Shown here piece by piece: positions 1-6,901 of a DNA stretch of 12,479 nt. Source of the stretch: an uncultured Verrucomicrobiales bacterium (GTDB lineage Bacteria; Verrucomicrobiota; Verrucomicrobiia; Verrucomicrobiales; Akkermansiaceae); the NCBI GenBank assembly GCA_937969125.1, contig CALBVA010000297.1, positions 1-12,479 of the forward strand, written 5' to 3'. The notes beneath the pieces were generated by a model that saw only the letters and a program-made list of their open reading frames with translations, was not told the origin of the DNA and made no database searches. The first letter of the stretch is position 1. Each line of letters opens with the position of its first letter. The position numbers and the translations under genes were made by a program.

Positions 1-603
1 CTCGGATATGGTCGCTCCAGTGGCTACCTCTCGGATCCTTATCGCCGGATTTCCCAGATTCAGACTATCCTTGTGGATACACCCTTCGGACAGATTCCGG
101 TCACCGATACCTTCCAGTATTTCGAAAACCGTCCTGACGAAATTCACCGCTTCGTGGCTAAAGCTAGCCTTCGCCATTACTTCCGACCGGCCAATGCCGC
201 CCTGAAATTCTCCTACCGCTTCTTCGCAAACAGCGACAGCATTGAGGGCCATACTTTGGAGCTGAAGTGGATCCAGCAGCTCAACTCCGAACTCTCAGTT
301 ACGCCGTACTTACGCTACTACCAGCAAAGCGGCGCAGATTATTACTACGCTTCACTCACCGATTCCGGAATCACCGGCACCGGTCTCATTGACGGAAGCG
401 GGCCGAATTATTCCGCCGACTACCGTCTCTCGAAGTTCGAGGCCCTCACCTATGGTCTCCGCTTTGCCTGGCAACCGCGGGAGAATCTCACCCTCGACCT
501 ACAGCTCGAACGATATGAAATGAATGGTCTGGATTCCTCCACGCCGGACATCTTTTTTCCCTCCGCGAATGTCGTCTCCGTCGGGGCGCAATGGACCTTC
601 TAA
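1..603 (+). CDS. DUF3570 domain outer-membrane protein, C-terminal part (5' end outside window)
   Basis: The frame is open from base 1 to the stop at 601-603, giving the last 200 residues of a longer protein; DUF3570 proteins are usually about 400 residues. The segment near the left edge (GYLSDPYR, then an ENRPDE-type stretch) matches the DUF3570 pattern of a conserved SDPY followed by an RP motif. The rest alternates hydrophobic and polar residues with many aromatics (KFSYRF, YLRYY, YGLRFAW, VSVGAQWTF). It ends in Phe, as is typical of beta-barrel proteins inserted by the Bam machinery, so an outer-membrane location is inferred. The 3' end overlaps the possible ApbE start at 591 by 13 bases, which indicates translational coupling. 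The molecular function of DUF3570 is unknown to me; family members recur next to ApbE and DUF4266 genes. Confidence 0.85.
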   Translation, partial: LGYGRSSGYLSDPYRRISQIQTILVDTPFGQIPVTDTFQYFENRPDEIHRFVAKASLRHYFRPANAALKFSYRFFANSDSIEGHTLELKWIQQLNSELSVTPYLRYYQQSGADYYYASLTDSGITGTGLIDGSGPNYSADYRLSKFEALTYGLRFAWQPRENLTLDLQLERYEMNGLDSSTPDIFFPSANVVSVGAQWTF

Positions 604-1553
604 AACCCATGAGCAGCACCCTCACCGCCGGACTTTTCAAACTCCGCTTCAAAGCACTGGGCACGAATTGTGAGATCCAATTCCGCACTCCGTCGGTAGA
701 AGGTGCCAAGTCCTTCCGCGCCGCCGCCCTCGCCTGGATTCGCGACTTCGAGGAGACCTGGTCCCGCTTCCGGCCCACCAGTCTCCTCTCCCGCATCAAT
801 GCCGCCGCCGGAAGAGAAGCAATCAATCTCACCCCCGCTCAGGAAAGAATCATCCACCTCTGCGACCACACCCACCGCTTCACCGGGGGGCTGAATGATC
901 CCACTTCCCTTCCGCTCACCCGGCTTTGGGATGCAGCGGCGAAAGCCGATCGCCTCCCGACTGAGCAGGAAATCACCACCGCGCGAGACCTCGTCTCCTG
1001 GTCCGCCGTCGAGTGGGGTGACGGCACCATCCACCTGCCCGAGAAAGGGATGGCTCTCGAGATCGGCGGCTTCGGAAAAGAGTTCGCTGTCGATCAACTC
1101 ATCGCCCTTGCACAGAAGCACGAGATCCTCGATTGCCTCGTCGATCTCGGCCGCGATCTCGCCACTCTCGGCGAACCTCCGCACGGCCCCTACTGGATCG
1201 TCGGGGTGGAAGACGCCCTCCTTGAAGAGACTCCTGCCTACCGCCTCGCTCTCTCAGGCAAGGCCATGGCGACCTCCGGGAATGGTCGCCGTTTCCGGGT
1301 CATCGGCGGCAAAAAATTCGGCCACATCATCGATTCCCGCACCGGCTACCCTGCAGAGAATGACCTCCTCACCGCCACCTGCGTCGCTGATGACTGCCTC
1401 ACTACCGGCCTCCTTTCCACCATCGCTTGTGTGCTTGGGCCGGTGGAGGGATTGCAGGAAATTCAGCGCCACCACCAGATCGATGCCATCTTACAATGCT
1501 CTGACACCACCCACTTCACCCAGAATATCCACCGCCATGTCATCGCTTCTTAA
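591..1553 (+). CDS. apbE: FAD:protein FMN transferase (ApbE family)
   Basis: ApbE enzymes transfer FMN from FAD onto Thr/Ser of extracytoplasmic redox proteins in a Mg-dependent reaction. At 320 residues the length is normal. Visible family motifs are SRFRPTSLLSRIN (58-70), EIGGFGKEFAVD (157-168), DLGRDLATLG (185-194), AMATSGNG (225-232), HIIDSRTGYP (245-254) and DDCLTTGLLST (267-277). In the last motif, the Asp that normally sits four residues before the metal-binding Thr appears to be Gly273, which is odd. No signal peptide or lipobox is visible, although many ApbE proteins are exported. The start at 591 overlaps the DUF3570 stop; Met7 at 609 is an equally possible start, and neither has a strong ribosome-binding site. 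The 3' end overlaps the DUF4266 gene by 17 bases. The family is certain; activity is less so because of the altered metal site. Confidence 0.9.
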   Translation: MDLLKPMSSTLTAGLFKLRFKALGTNCEIQFRTPSVEGAKSFRAAALAWIRDFEETWSRFRPTSLLSRINAAAGREAINLTPAQERIIHLCDHTHRFTGGLNDPTSLPLTRLWDAAAKADRLPTEQEITTARDLVSWSAVEWGDGTIHLPEKGMALEIGGFGKEFAVDQLIALAQKHEILDCLVDLGRDLATLGEPPHGPYWIVGVEDALLEETPAYRLALSGKAMATSGNGRRFRVIGGKKFGHIIDSRTGYPAENDLLTATCVADDCLTTGLLSTIACVLGPVEGLQEIQRHHQIDAILQCSDTTHFTQNIHRHVIAS

Positions 1554-1749
1554 ATTCCTGCCTCTTCTGGCCATCCTCCCATCCTGCACCGTTGTTTCGA
1601 CTCCGGAGGATCGGGTGAATCTCTCCCAAAAAGTCATGTCCCCGGACCGCGACCCCCTCGGTGACGCTATGGCCGACCACATGTATTTCTCCCGCGAAGC
1701 CTCCAGCGGAGGAAACGGCATCGGCGGCGGTGGCTGCGGCTGCAACTAA
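1537..1749 (+). CDS. DUF4266 small lipoprotein with Gly-rich CGCN tail
   Basis: This is a 70-residue protein starting at ATG 1537, inside the end of apbE. The N-terminus MSSLLKFLPLLAILPSC is a short lipoprotein signal with the lipobox cysteine at residue 17, leaving a mature peptide of about 54 residues. The body has a charged DRDPLGDAMADHMYFSREAS stretch (37-56). It ends in a Gly-rich tail with two cysteines (Cys67, Cys69), GGGGCGCN. The DPL, H-Y-x-S-R-E and GGGCGCN features are the hallmark of DUF4266, whose members are tiny and regularly sit beside ApbE and DUF3570 genes. The tail suggests a metal-binding or modified site, but this is inference. A longer reading of the same frame from 895 is rejected because it runs through apbE codons. 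The molecular role is unknown. Confidence 0.9.
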   Translation: MSSLLKFLPLLAILPSCTVVSTPEDRVNLSQKVMSPDRDPLGDAMADHMYFSREASSGGNGIGGGGCGCN

Positions 1750-1764
1750 ATCAAAAGAGATCCC

Positions 1765-2631
1765 ATGAAACTGAAAATCATCTACGAACGCTCCGTCAAT
1801 GTCCTCGCCAGCACACTCGCGATCGCGGCGCAGCGTCTTCCTTTTCTGAAAAATTTCAGCCCGCTTCTGCACTCTGCAGGTAGTGTCAAATTCGCCGCTC
1901 CGCTTACCGTCACCTTTGTCGGCACCCACGCCCTTTCCGGCCAGTCCGCCACCGTGCGCCCGGTCAATGGCGGCACCGACACTATCGACCTCGAGCTCGG
2001 CGAATCCTTCGTCTGGAGCTTCACCGTCGATGCTCCCTCGCTTGGCACCTTTTCCGTGGAACTTGACAACGTCGAAGCCCTCCCGCCCGGCGTTCAAAAA
2101 AGTGGCCCACAAAGTAAGATCGGCACCCTTGGCGGTACTCCCACCGAGGCCGGAAGCTACATCATGAAGATCATCGGCTGGCGTTTCGGATCCTTCAGCA
2201 GTCAGAGCACCCAGCCCTACTTCCTCACTCTCAATGTCACTGGTGAAGCCGCTTCGCCCTTTGATACCTTTCTCGCAAACTTTTGGTCCGGCGATGACCT
2301 CGCCAATCCAAACATTGTCGGGCCGAATAAAGACCCAGACGGTGACGGCATGGATAACCTCCTGGAGTTCGTCCTCGATCTCGATCCCAAGGTCGCCGGC
2401 GTACAGCCTTCCGACTTCAAGACTGACCCCAACGACCCAAGTAAATTCCTCTACGAAGTTCCGCTTAATTCCGCCGCTTCCGACAGCACCGTCATCTTCC
2501 AGGAAGCACTCACCGGCAATGGAGACTGGGCGAATGTCGATGCCACCCAGTTCACCCGCTCCGCCGATTCCATCATCCTCTCGGTGCCGAAAGCCACCAA
2601 GAAGTTCTATCGCCTCAAGGTCACTCTCTAA
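1765..2631 (+). CDS. Probable exported protein with Ig-like segment and TSP3-type acidic loop
   Basis: This 288-residue protein starts 15 bases after DUF4266; an AAAAGAGA purine stretch just upstream is one of the few plausible ribosome-binding sites here. The first 60 residues are mixed basic and hydrophobic with no clean signal peptide, although the beta-rich remainder suggests an exported protein. Residues about 60-160 resemble a putative-Ig (He_PIG-like) fold, with LELGESFVWSF, LPPGV and GGTPTEAGSYIMKIIGW. Residues 188-201 (NKDPDGDGMDNLLE) form an acidic loop like thrombospondin type 3 or dockerin calcium sites. The C-terminus (FYRLKVTL) is the kind of ending common in secreted verrucomicrobial proteins. 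It closes the DUF3570-apbE-DUF4266 operon, so it may be part of that unit. I do not recognise a named family for the whole protein. Its stop overlaps the convergent carboxypeptidase stop. Confidence 0.8.
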   Translation: MKLKIIYERSVNVLASTLAIAAQRLPFLKNFSPLLHSAGSVKFAAPLTVTFVGTHALSGQSATVRPVNGGTDTIDLELGESFVWSFTVDAPSLGTFSVELDNVEALPPGVQKSGPQSKIGTLGGTPTEAGSYIMKIIGWRFGSFSSQSTQPYFLTLNVTGEAASPFDTFLANFWSGDDLANPNIVGPNKDPDGDGMDNLLEFVLDLDPKVAGVQPSDFKTDPNDPSKFLYEVPLNSAASDSTVIFQEALTGNGDWANVDATQFTRSADSIILSVPKATKKFYRLKVTL

Positions 2632-4055
2632 CAGAATCTCGATCGCAGATGCTTCAGATAAGCCTCCGGATTCGTCATGGATCCGGTCGCTGACTTCATG
2701 AGATCCTGCGGGAATAACGAGCTCCCGTGGGCATGCACCTCACGCTGCATCCACTTCAACAGCGGCAGGAAATCCGCTTTCGAAAAAGCCAATGACACCG
2801 CGTCGTCGGACAGGGCAGCGTTGAAAAGCTGGGCTGAGTTGATATTGCCCAGCGAATAGGTCGCGAAGTATCCCAGCCCGCCCATCGACCAGTGAATGTC
2901 TTGTAGGCAGCCCTCCGCATCATTGGCCGGGCGGAATCCGAAGAGTTTTTCAAAGGTCTCATTCCACGCGTCCGGCACGCCCGCCACCTCCAGCTCACCG
3001 GCCAGGAGGGCGCGTTCTAATTTGAACCGCAGGAGAATGTGGAGATCATAGGTCGCTTCATCCGCCTCCACCCGGATTGCGGAATAAGCGGCCCGATTCA
3101 CTGCCGGTAGGAAGTCATTGAGTTCCAACTTTCGTAAATGAGGAAAAAGCTCCTGTGCACGCGGCAGCCATTTCTCCCAGAATGGCCGGGACCGCCCCAC
3201 ATGGTTCTCCCACATCCGTGATTGCGACTCATGAATGCCCAGCGACACAGCCTGACCCGAAGGCAGATGAAAGTCCTCAGTAGGCAGCCCCTGCTCATAG
3301 AGACCATGTCCGGTCTCATGCATGACCCCGAAGAGTGACGAGGTGAAATCCTGCTCATCGTAGCGCGTCGTTAACCGCACATCCGCCGGTCCCAGTGTGG
3401 TACAAAAGGGATGCTCCGTGGTATCAATCCGGCCCGCTTTGAAATCGAAGCCTAATGATTCCGCTACTTCTCGATTGAGAATCTGCTGTGCGGCAATCGG
3501 CGCCTCACCATGCAGAAAGTTCACTGGAATCTTCTTCGACCGCTCCACCGCTGCCGCTGCGATCTCTGCCAACTCCCCACTCACTGAATCGAACAATTCC
3601 GCAACCTCCCCTGTCTTCGCCCCACGCTCGTATTCCGAAAGCAGTGCATCATAAGGTTCATCCTCATAGCCCCAGTGCTCCGCCTTCTCCCGCGCGATCT
3701 CCAACAACTTTTCCAGATGCGGAGCGAAGGTCGTATAGTCATCCTTCCCCCGTGCTTCGCTCCACGCAGCCTTCGCCAACGTCGAAGTTTCGGAATCCCG
3801 GAGGACCAGATCCTGAGGTAGCTTTGTCGCCCGTTCGTATTGATGAGTCAGCTCCCGTTGATTGGGGCCGTTCAAATTCGCGAGTCCTTCCTGAAATTTC
3901 GTTGAGGTCTTCAGCTCATGAATGCGCCCCGAGAGGTAAGCGAGCTGCTTCGCCCGGTATTCCACCGCTGCCGCTGGTGCATTTGTTTCCTGATCCCAGT
4001 TCAGTGCCGAGGCAGTCGATTTCAGAATGGTGATCTCACGCAGAAGTTTTTCCAT
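2628..4055 (-). CDS. Carboxypeptidase M32 (thermostable carboxypeptidase 1 family)
   Basis: This is a cytoplasmic zinc metallocarboxypeptidase of family M32, which removes C-terminal amino acids from peptides with broad specificity. At 475 residues it is slightly shorter than the usual 490-510, the difference lying at the N-terminus. An in-frame TGA shortly upstream and the lack of other start codons support ATG 4055. Visible signatures are LNWDQETNAP (18-27), DVRLTTRYDE (225-234), the zinc/catalytic HETGH (246-250) followed by GLYEQG, GIHESQSRMWENHVGRS (273-289) with the third zinc ligand Glu276, DLHILLRFKLERALLAGEL (337-355), and LQDIHWSMGGLGYFATYSLG (384-403). The usual GYFPTY reads GYFATY here. 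No signal peptide is present. It stands alone between convergent and divergent neighbours, so it is probably monocistronic. Confidence 0.96.
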   Translation of the reverse strand: MEKLLREITILKSTASALNWDQETNAPAAAVEYRAKQLAYLSGRIHELKTSTKFQEGLANLNGPNQRELTHQYERATKLPQDLVLRDSETSTLAKAAWSEARGKDDYTTFAPHLEKLLEIAREKAEHWGYEDEPYDALLSEYERGAKTGEVAELFDSVSGELAEIAAAAVERSKKIPVNFLHGEAPIAAQQILNREVAESLGFDFKAGRIDTTEHPFCTTLGPADVRLTTRYDEQDFTSSLFGVMHETGHGLYEQGLPTEDFHLPSGQAVSLGIHESQSRMWENHVGRSRPFWEKWLPRAQELFPHLRKLELNDFLPAVNRAAYSAIRVEADEATYDLHILLRFKLERALLAGELEVAGVPDAWNETFEKLFGFRPANDAEGCLQDIHWSMGGLGYFATYSLGNINSAQLFNAALSDDAVSLAFSKADFLPLLKWMQREVHAHGSSLFPQDLMKSATGSMTNPEAYLKHLRSRFC

Positions 4056-4168
4056 GGCGGAACTGTAGTCAAAATCAGCCTCCCGTCATCTTAAGAGTCA
4101 CTCATTAGAAGCTTCGCAAAACGATTGCTGGTCGTCCGGTTTCTCTCAGGCGATACTCGCGGCGGTCT

Positions 4169-4948
4169 ATGTCTGGCGACTACCAACTTCAGGATATCAT
4201 CACTCAGAATGCAAATCTGGTTACCTACCGGGTGCTTTGGAAAGATGGCACCCCCTTCGCGCTTACCCGCCTGCAGATGGAGGGCGGACCACTAAAGAAA
4301 CTGGATGCAGACAATAGTGCCGTCTTCAGGAAAGCCCTCGCGGCACTCCGTGAGATTCGGAACCCCCATATCGCGGAGGTCATTGATGGCGGCCAGGATG
4401 AGGTGGATCGCTATCCGTGGATCGTGAGCGAATGGCGCGATGGAAAGCCCATCTCCGAACGCAAGATCACCGAACCGGACATTCGCACGATCAGAGACCA
4501 GCTAAAGACCCTCATCGATGACCTCGGAAAAAAAGCCGGTGCTCTCCTGCTCGATTCCCACGATATCACCACCTGCCGGTGCTCTGAAGGGAAGCTCCTC
4601 ATCCGCTGCTCCATCAATTATCATCAATGGTTCCTTGATTTTGCGGACGGTAGGGAACCCGGTCACACCGGAAACGTTGAAGAAAAGGTGGGCCAGCTGA
4701 TCAGCGACCTCACTGCCGCTCGGCTCCGCAACGCAGTGGATAAAAATCGAATCGCCATCCCCATGGTCGACGAACCGTCACCTGCTCTCGCCAGGCCTGA
4801 GCCTTCACGTGATGGTCGGCTTTCCAAAATCCTCACCGCTCTTCTTTTGCTCGCCGCTCTGGGAGCACTGGCCTGGATCACCTGGAAGGGTGAGCAGAAA
4901 AAAGCCCTCTTTCCCCGGGAGGAAATTTCCATTCCCGGTCAGCGGTAA
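4169..4948 (+). CDS. Membrane-anchored pseudokinase-like protein, short paralogue
   Basis: This 259-residue protein is of no family I can name. Residues 1-160 look like a degenerate, shortened protein kinase: YRVLWKDGTPFALTRL (20-35) sits where the beta3 VAIK strand would be, with Thr in place of Lys. RNPHIAEVIDGG (64-75), then PWIVSEWRDGKPI (83-95), mimic the HPNI...V.D.G and hinge E-x-x-x-G regions. The catalytic-loop position reads LLLDSHDITT (126-135) with no HRD or DFG, and the domain ends at YHQWFLDF (151-158). A single membrane helix lies at about 219-237, preceded by basic residues, so the kinase-like part should be cytoplasmic with a 20-residue outside tail. It is clearly homologous to the convergent 611-residue protein: positions 1-35 align without gaps with 14 identities. 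The function is unknown; protein-protein interaction rather than catalysis is inferred. Confidence 0.82.
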   Translation: MSGDYQLQDIITQNANLVTYRVLWKDGTPFALTRLQMEGGPLKKLDADNSAVFRKALAALREIRNPHIAEVIDGGQDEVDRYPWIVSEWRDGKPISERKITEPDIRTIRDQLKTLIDDLGKKAGALLLDSHDITTCRCSEGKLLIRCSINYHQWFLDFADGREPGHTGNVEEKVGQLISDLTAARLRNAVDKNRIAIPMVDEPSPALARPEPSRDGRLSKILTALLLLAALGALAWITWKGEQKKALFPREEISIPGQR

Positions 4949-4971
4949 CACTCCCGCGAATTGAGCGTTAC
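4945..4971. repeat. Small inverted repeat joining the two convergent stop codons
   Basis: GTAAC (4945-4949) and GTTAC (4967-4971) are inverted copies around a 17-base centre. They contain the TAA stop of the + strand gene and the TAA stop of the - strand gene. Five base pairs with no T-tract make a weak hairpin at best, so a terminator role is only possible. The left part (4946-4960) is also a 15-base exact match to 12137-12151. Confidence 0.3.
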
Positions 4972-6803
4972 TCCCCTGCTTCGGCCGCGGCCCCTGAGTT
5001 GAGTTCCTTAATGTCAAACTCCTGCTGCACATCCAGCTCATCAGGCCCCACCAACCATCCAAGAATGGTGCAAGACACGGTCTCTTCTTGATCGAGGTCT
5101 CTCATTTGGCCATTTCGAAGGATGGCGCGAAGTCCGCTGCCTTTGAAAACCCAGGCACCTTGTGAGTCAGCCTTAGTGACGATTCCCTGCACCCGGACCC
5201 AACTCCCGACTTTCGATTTCAGCGCTGTAACATTGGCGGCTTCGAGTTCTGTGATCTGTGTGGGATGAGGGCGATGATCCGGCGAAGGCTCTTGAATCAC
5301 GACCGGAACCGGTAAGTCCGGGATTGATGAGCGAGCCCCTTCGTCATTTGCAGGCTGTGGTTCAATGTCCGCAACCGGCGGAGTCTTACGATGATCGATC
5401 TTCGCGGGCCTTGGCTCGAGTTTCTTGTCCGTCTCCGTCTGCGCCGTGAAACTCTTAGGCGGTGGATCATTGAGCACCCCGCCTGCTTCATCGAGGGTGG
5501 ATCGATTGATCGGAAGGTCTGGCTCTTTCGCAGCAACATTATTCATGCTGTCTTTCCGCGACTGTTGAAACAGGGTGACACCTACGATGACTCCCACAAT
5601 GGCGAGAAGAGCAAAAATAACGAGTCCGGCACTGGTCCCGCTACCGGATGACGAGGCAATCACGGTGGCCGGGCGTGGGCGTTGAGGAGCAGGGGCAGCC
5701 ACGGTCTGAGTGGTCCCTGGAGCAGCGACCGCCCGTGCTGTCATCTGATCACCGGTGACCAGCATGCGTGTTTTCTGTGGGGAGGGTGTGGCTGTGATCT
5801 GGGTTGCCGGGGTTGCAACCGGAGCCGGGACGGTTTGGACCGCAGCAGCGACTGGCGGGATTGGCTGAGCAACGACTTGGAGCGCTGCCTGGGGAGCAGC
5901 CTGTGCATAGACCACCTGCCCGGTAGGCTGTGCTGGCTGTGGTGGCGTCACTGTTCCTCCCGCGACCAGAAGTCTCCGCGTTTTAGGAGGCTCCGGAGTG
6001 GCAGCGGCGGGTTGGGTCTGCTCAGGGGCGGGGATTTCCACTTCAGGTGCTGCGACCGCCGGAGCAGGTTGTTGAAGCTGCGCCGGAGGAGCTCCGGGCA
6101 TCTGGATAATCTGGGCTGCCTCGGGCTCCGGGGCGGTGGTCCTTGAGACCTCCGGAAGGGTCTCGGGCGCATCCGGAAGCACGATGATGGGCTTATTAAT
6201 CAGCGGACCGGTCTTCAGTGGTTCGGGAGCCTTCTTACGAACTGGCATCTGATCCGCCAAAGAAGTCATGAGCTTCAGGATCTCATCGCCGGCATCCTTT
6301 CCTCCACCAAAACCGGATCCCGTGATCCAATGATGGAACCATTGCCAGTAATCGATGACGAAGCTGTTCGTGATTAATCCATTGGCCGCTTTCTCGATAA
6401 AAATTTCCCTCGCGTCGAAAGTGAGACAATCCGCGCGGTCACCGAGCGACGCGATCAAGTCATCTCCGTTCTCTTTCAGCCGCATCAATTCAGACGTGCC
6501 GATTGGCCTCTCCTGCATGATATCTTCCAACGAATCACCTTTCCCCCAAAGATTAGTGAGCCAGATTTGCTTTCCTTTATCATCAAACCCACCCTCGGTG
6601 AGTTCACGGAGGCTGGGGTGCTTGAGCGCTTTTAGGTCTCTAAATGACTTCAGGAAAACGGATTCCGTAAGGTCTCCCTCAATTGTTTCCGGGTAGCTTA
6701 ACAAGGTGAGCGCATAGCATTCCTCGTTTTTGTCGTAGACACGATAAACGACGCTGCCCTCTTTTTGGAACACTAGGTCGTCGATACAGTAATCTTCCTT
6801 CAT
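4968..6803 (-). CDS. Membrane-anchored pseudokinase-like protein with Pro-rich linker and OB-fold-like C-terminal domain
   Basis: This 611-residue protein has four visible parts. Residues 1-165 are the same degenerate kinase-like domain as in the convergent neighbour: YRVYDKNEECYALTLL at 20-35, KHPSLRELTEGGFDD at 61-75, YWQWFHHW at 152-159, and no VAIK Lys, HRD or DFG. Residues about 190-380 are a low-complexity Pro/Ala/Gln/Val linker with a twice-repeated KTR-LV motif (274-280 and 345-350). A membrane helix lies at about 391-413 (GLVIFALLAIVGVIVGVTLF). A second disordered stretch is followed by a beta-rich domain at about 523-600, starting VTALKSKVGSWVRVQGIVTK, which resembles an OB-fold. 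By the positive-inside rule the kinase-like part is cytoplasmic and the OB-like part extracytoplasmic. The start at 6803 matches the paralogue's N-terminus residue for residue. A scaffold or sensor across the membrane is inferred; no catalytic role is visible. Confidence 0.85.
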   Translation of the reverse strand: MKEDYCIDDLVFQKEGSVVYRVYDKNEECYALTLLSYPETIEGDLTESVFLKSFRDLKALKHPSLRELTEGGFDDKGKQIWLTNLWGKGDSLEDIMQERPIGTSELMRLKENGDDLIASLGDRADCLTFDAREIFIEKAANGLITNSFVIDYWQWFHHWITGSGFGGGKDAGDEILKLMTSLADQMPVRKKAPEPLKTGPLINKPIIVLPDAPETLPEVSRTTAPEPEAAQIIQMPGAPPAQLQQPAPAVAAPEVEIPAPEQTQPAAATPEPPKTRRLLVAGGTVTPPQPAQPTGQVVYAQAAPQAALQVVAQPIPPVAAAVQTVPAPVATPATQITATPSPQKTRMLVTGDQMTARAVAAPGTTQTVAAPAPQRPRPATVIASSSGSGTSAGLVIFALLAIVGVIVGVTLFQQSRKDSMNNVAAKEPDLPINRSTLDEAGGVLNDPPPKSFTAQTETDKKLEPRPAKIDHRKTPPVADIEPQPANDEGARSSIPDLPVPVVIQEPSPDHRPHPTQITELEAANVTALKSKVGSWVRVQGIVTKADSQGAWVFKGSGLRAILRNGQMRDLDQEETVSCTILGWLVGPDELDVQQEFDIKELNSGAAAEAGE

Positions 6804-6901
6804 GCCTGCTCGCCATGTTCTAGCAGATTTTTACGATCCTCCAAAGCGAAACACGCTCTTGTGATTCTTGTCACCTGTCCGGTTAAATTTCATAAGTTCT
6901 C

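Noticed and set aside
600..1184. 194-residue - strand frame opposite apbE
   Set aside because: It is opposite a gene with clear family motifs and shows no recognisable domain.
895..1749. 284-residue + strand frame ending in the DUF4266 protein
   Set aside because: Residues before Met at 1537 are Ser/Pro-rich antisense-like translation of apbE in another frame; only the last 70 residues match DUF4266.
3488..4033. 181-residue + strand frame opposite the M32 peptidase
   Set aside because: It is Ser/Pro-rich antisense translation over the well-supported carboxypeptidase.
4056..4168. Divergent promoter pair between the peptidase and pseudokinase genes
   Set aside because: A promoter is needed on each strand, but the best boxes (for example TTGCGA then TCTTAA at 17 bases on the - strand) match only about half the consensus, so none is reported.
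4950..4970. Bidirectional intrinsic terminator between the pseudokinase genes
   Set aside because: Only a five-base stem and no T-tract on either strand; listed as a small inverted repeat instead.
5682..6146. 154-residue + strand Gly/Cys/Arg-rich frame opposite the 611-residue gene
   Set aside because: It is the antisense shadow of the Pro/Ala-rich linker; its Cys/Gly/Leu composition is what that codon bias produces on the other strand.
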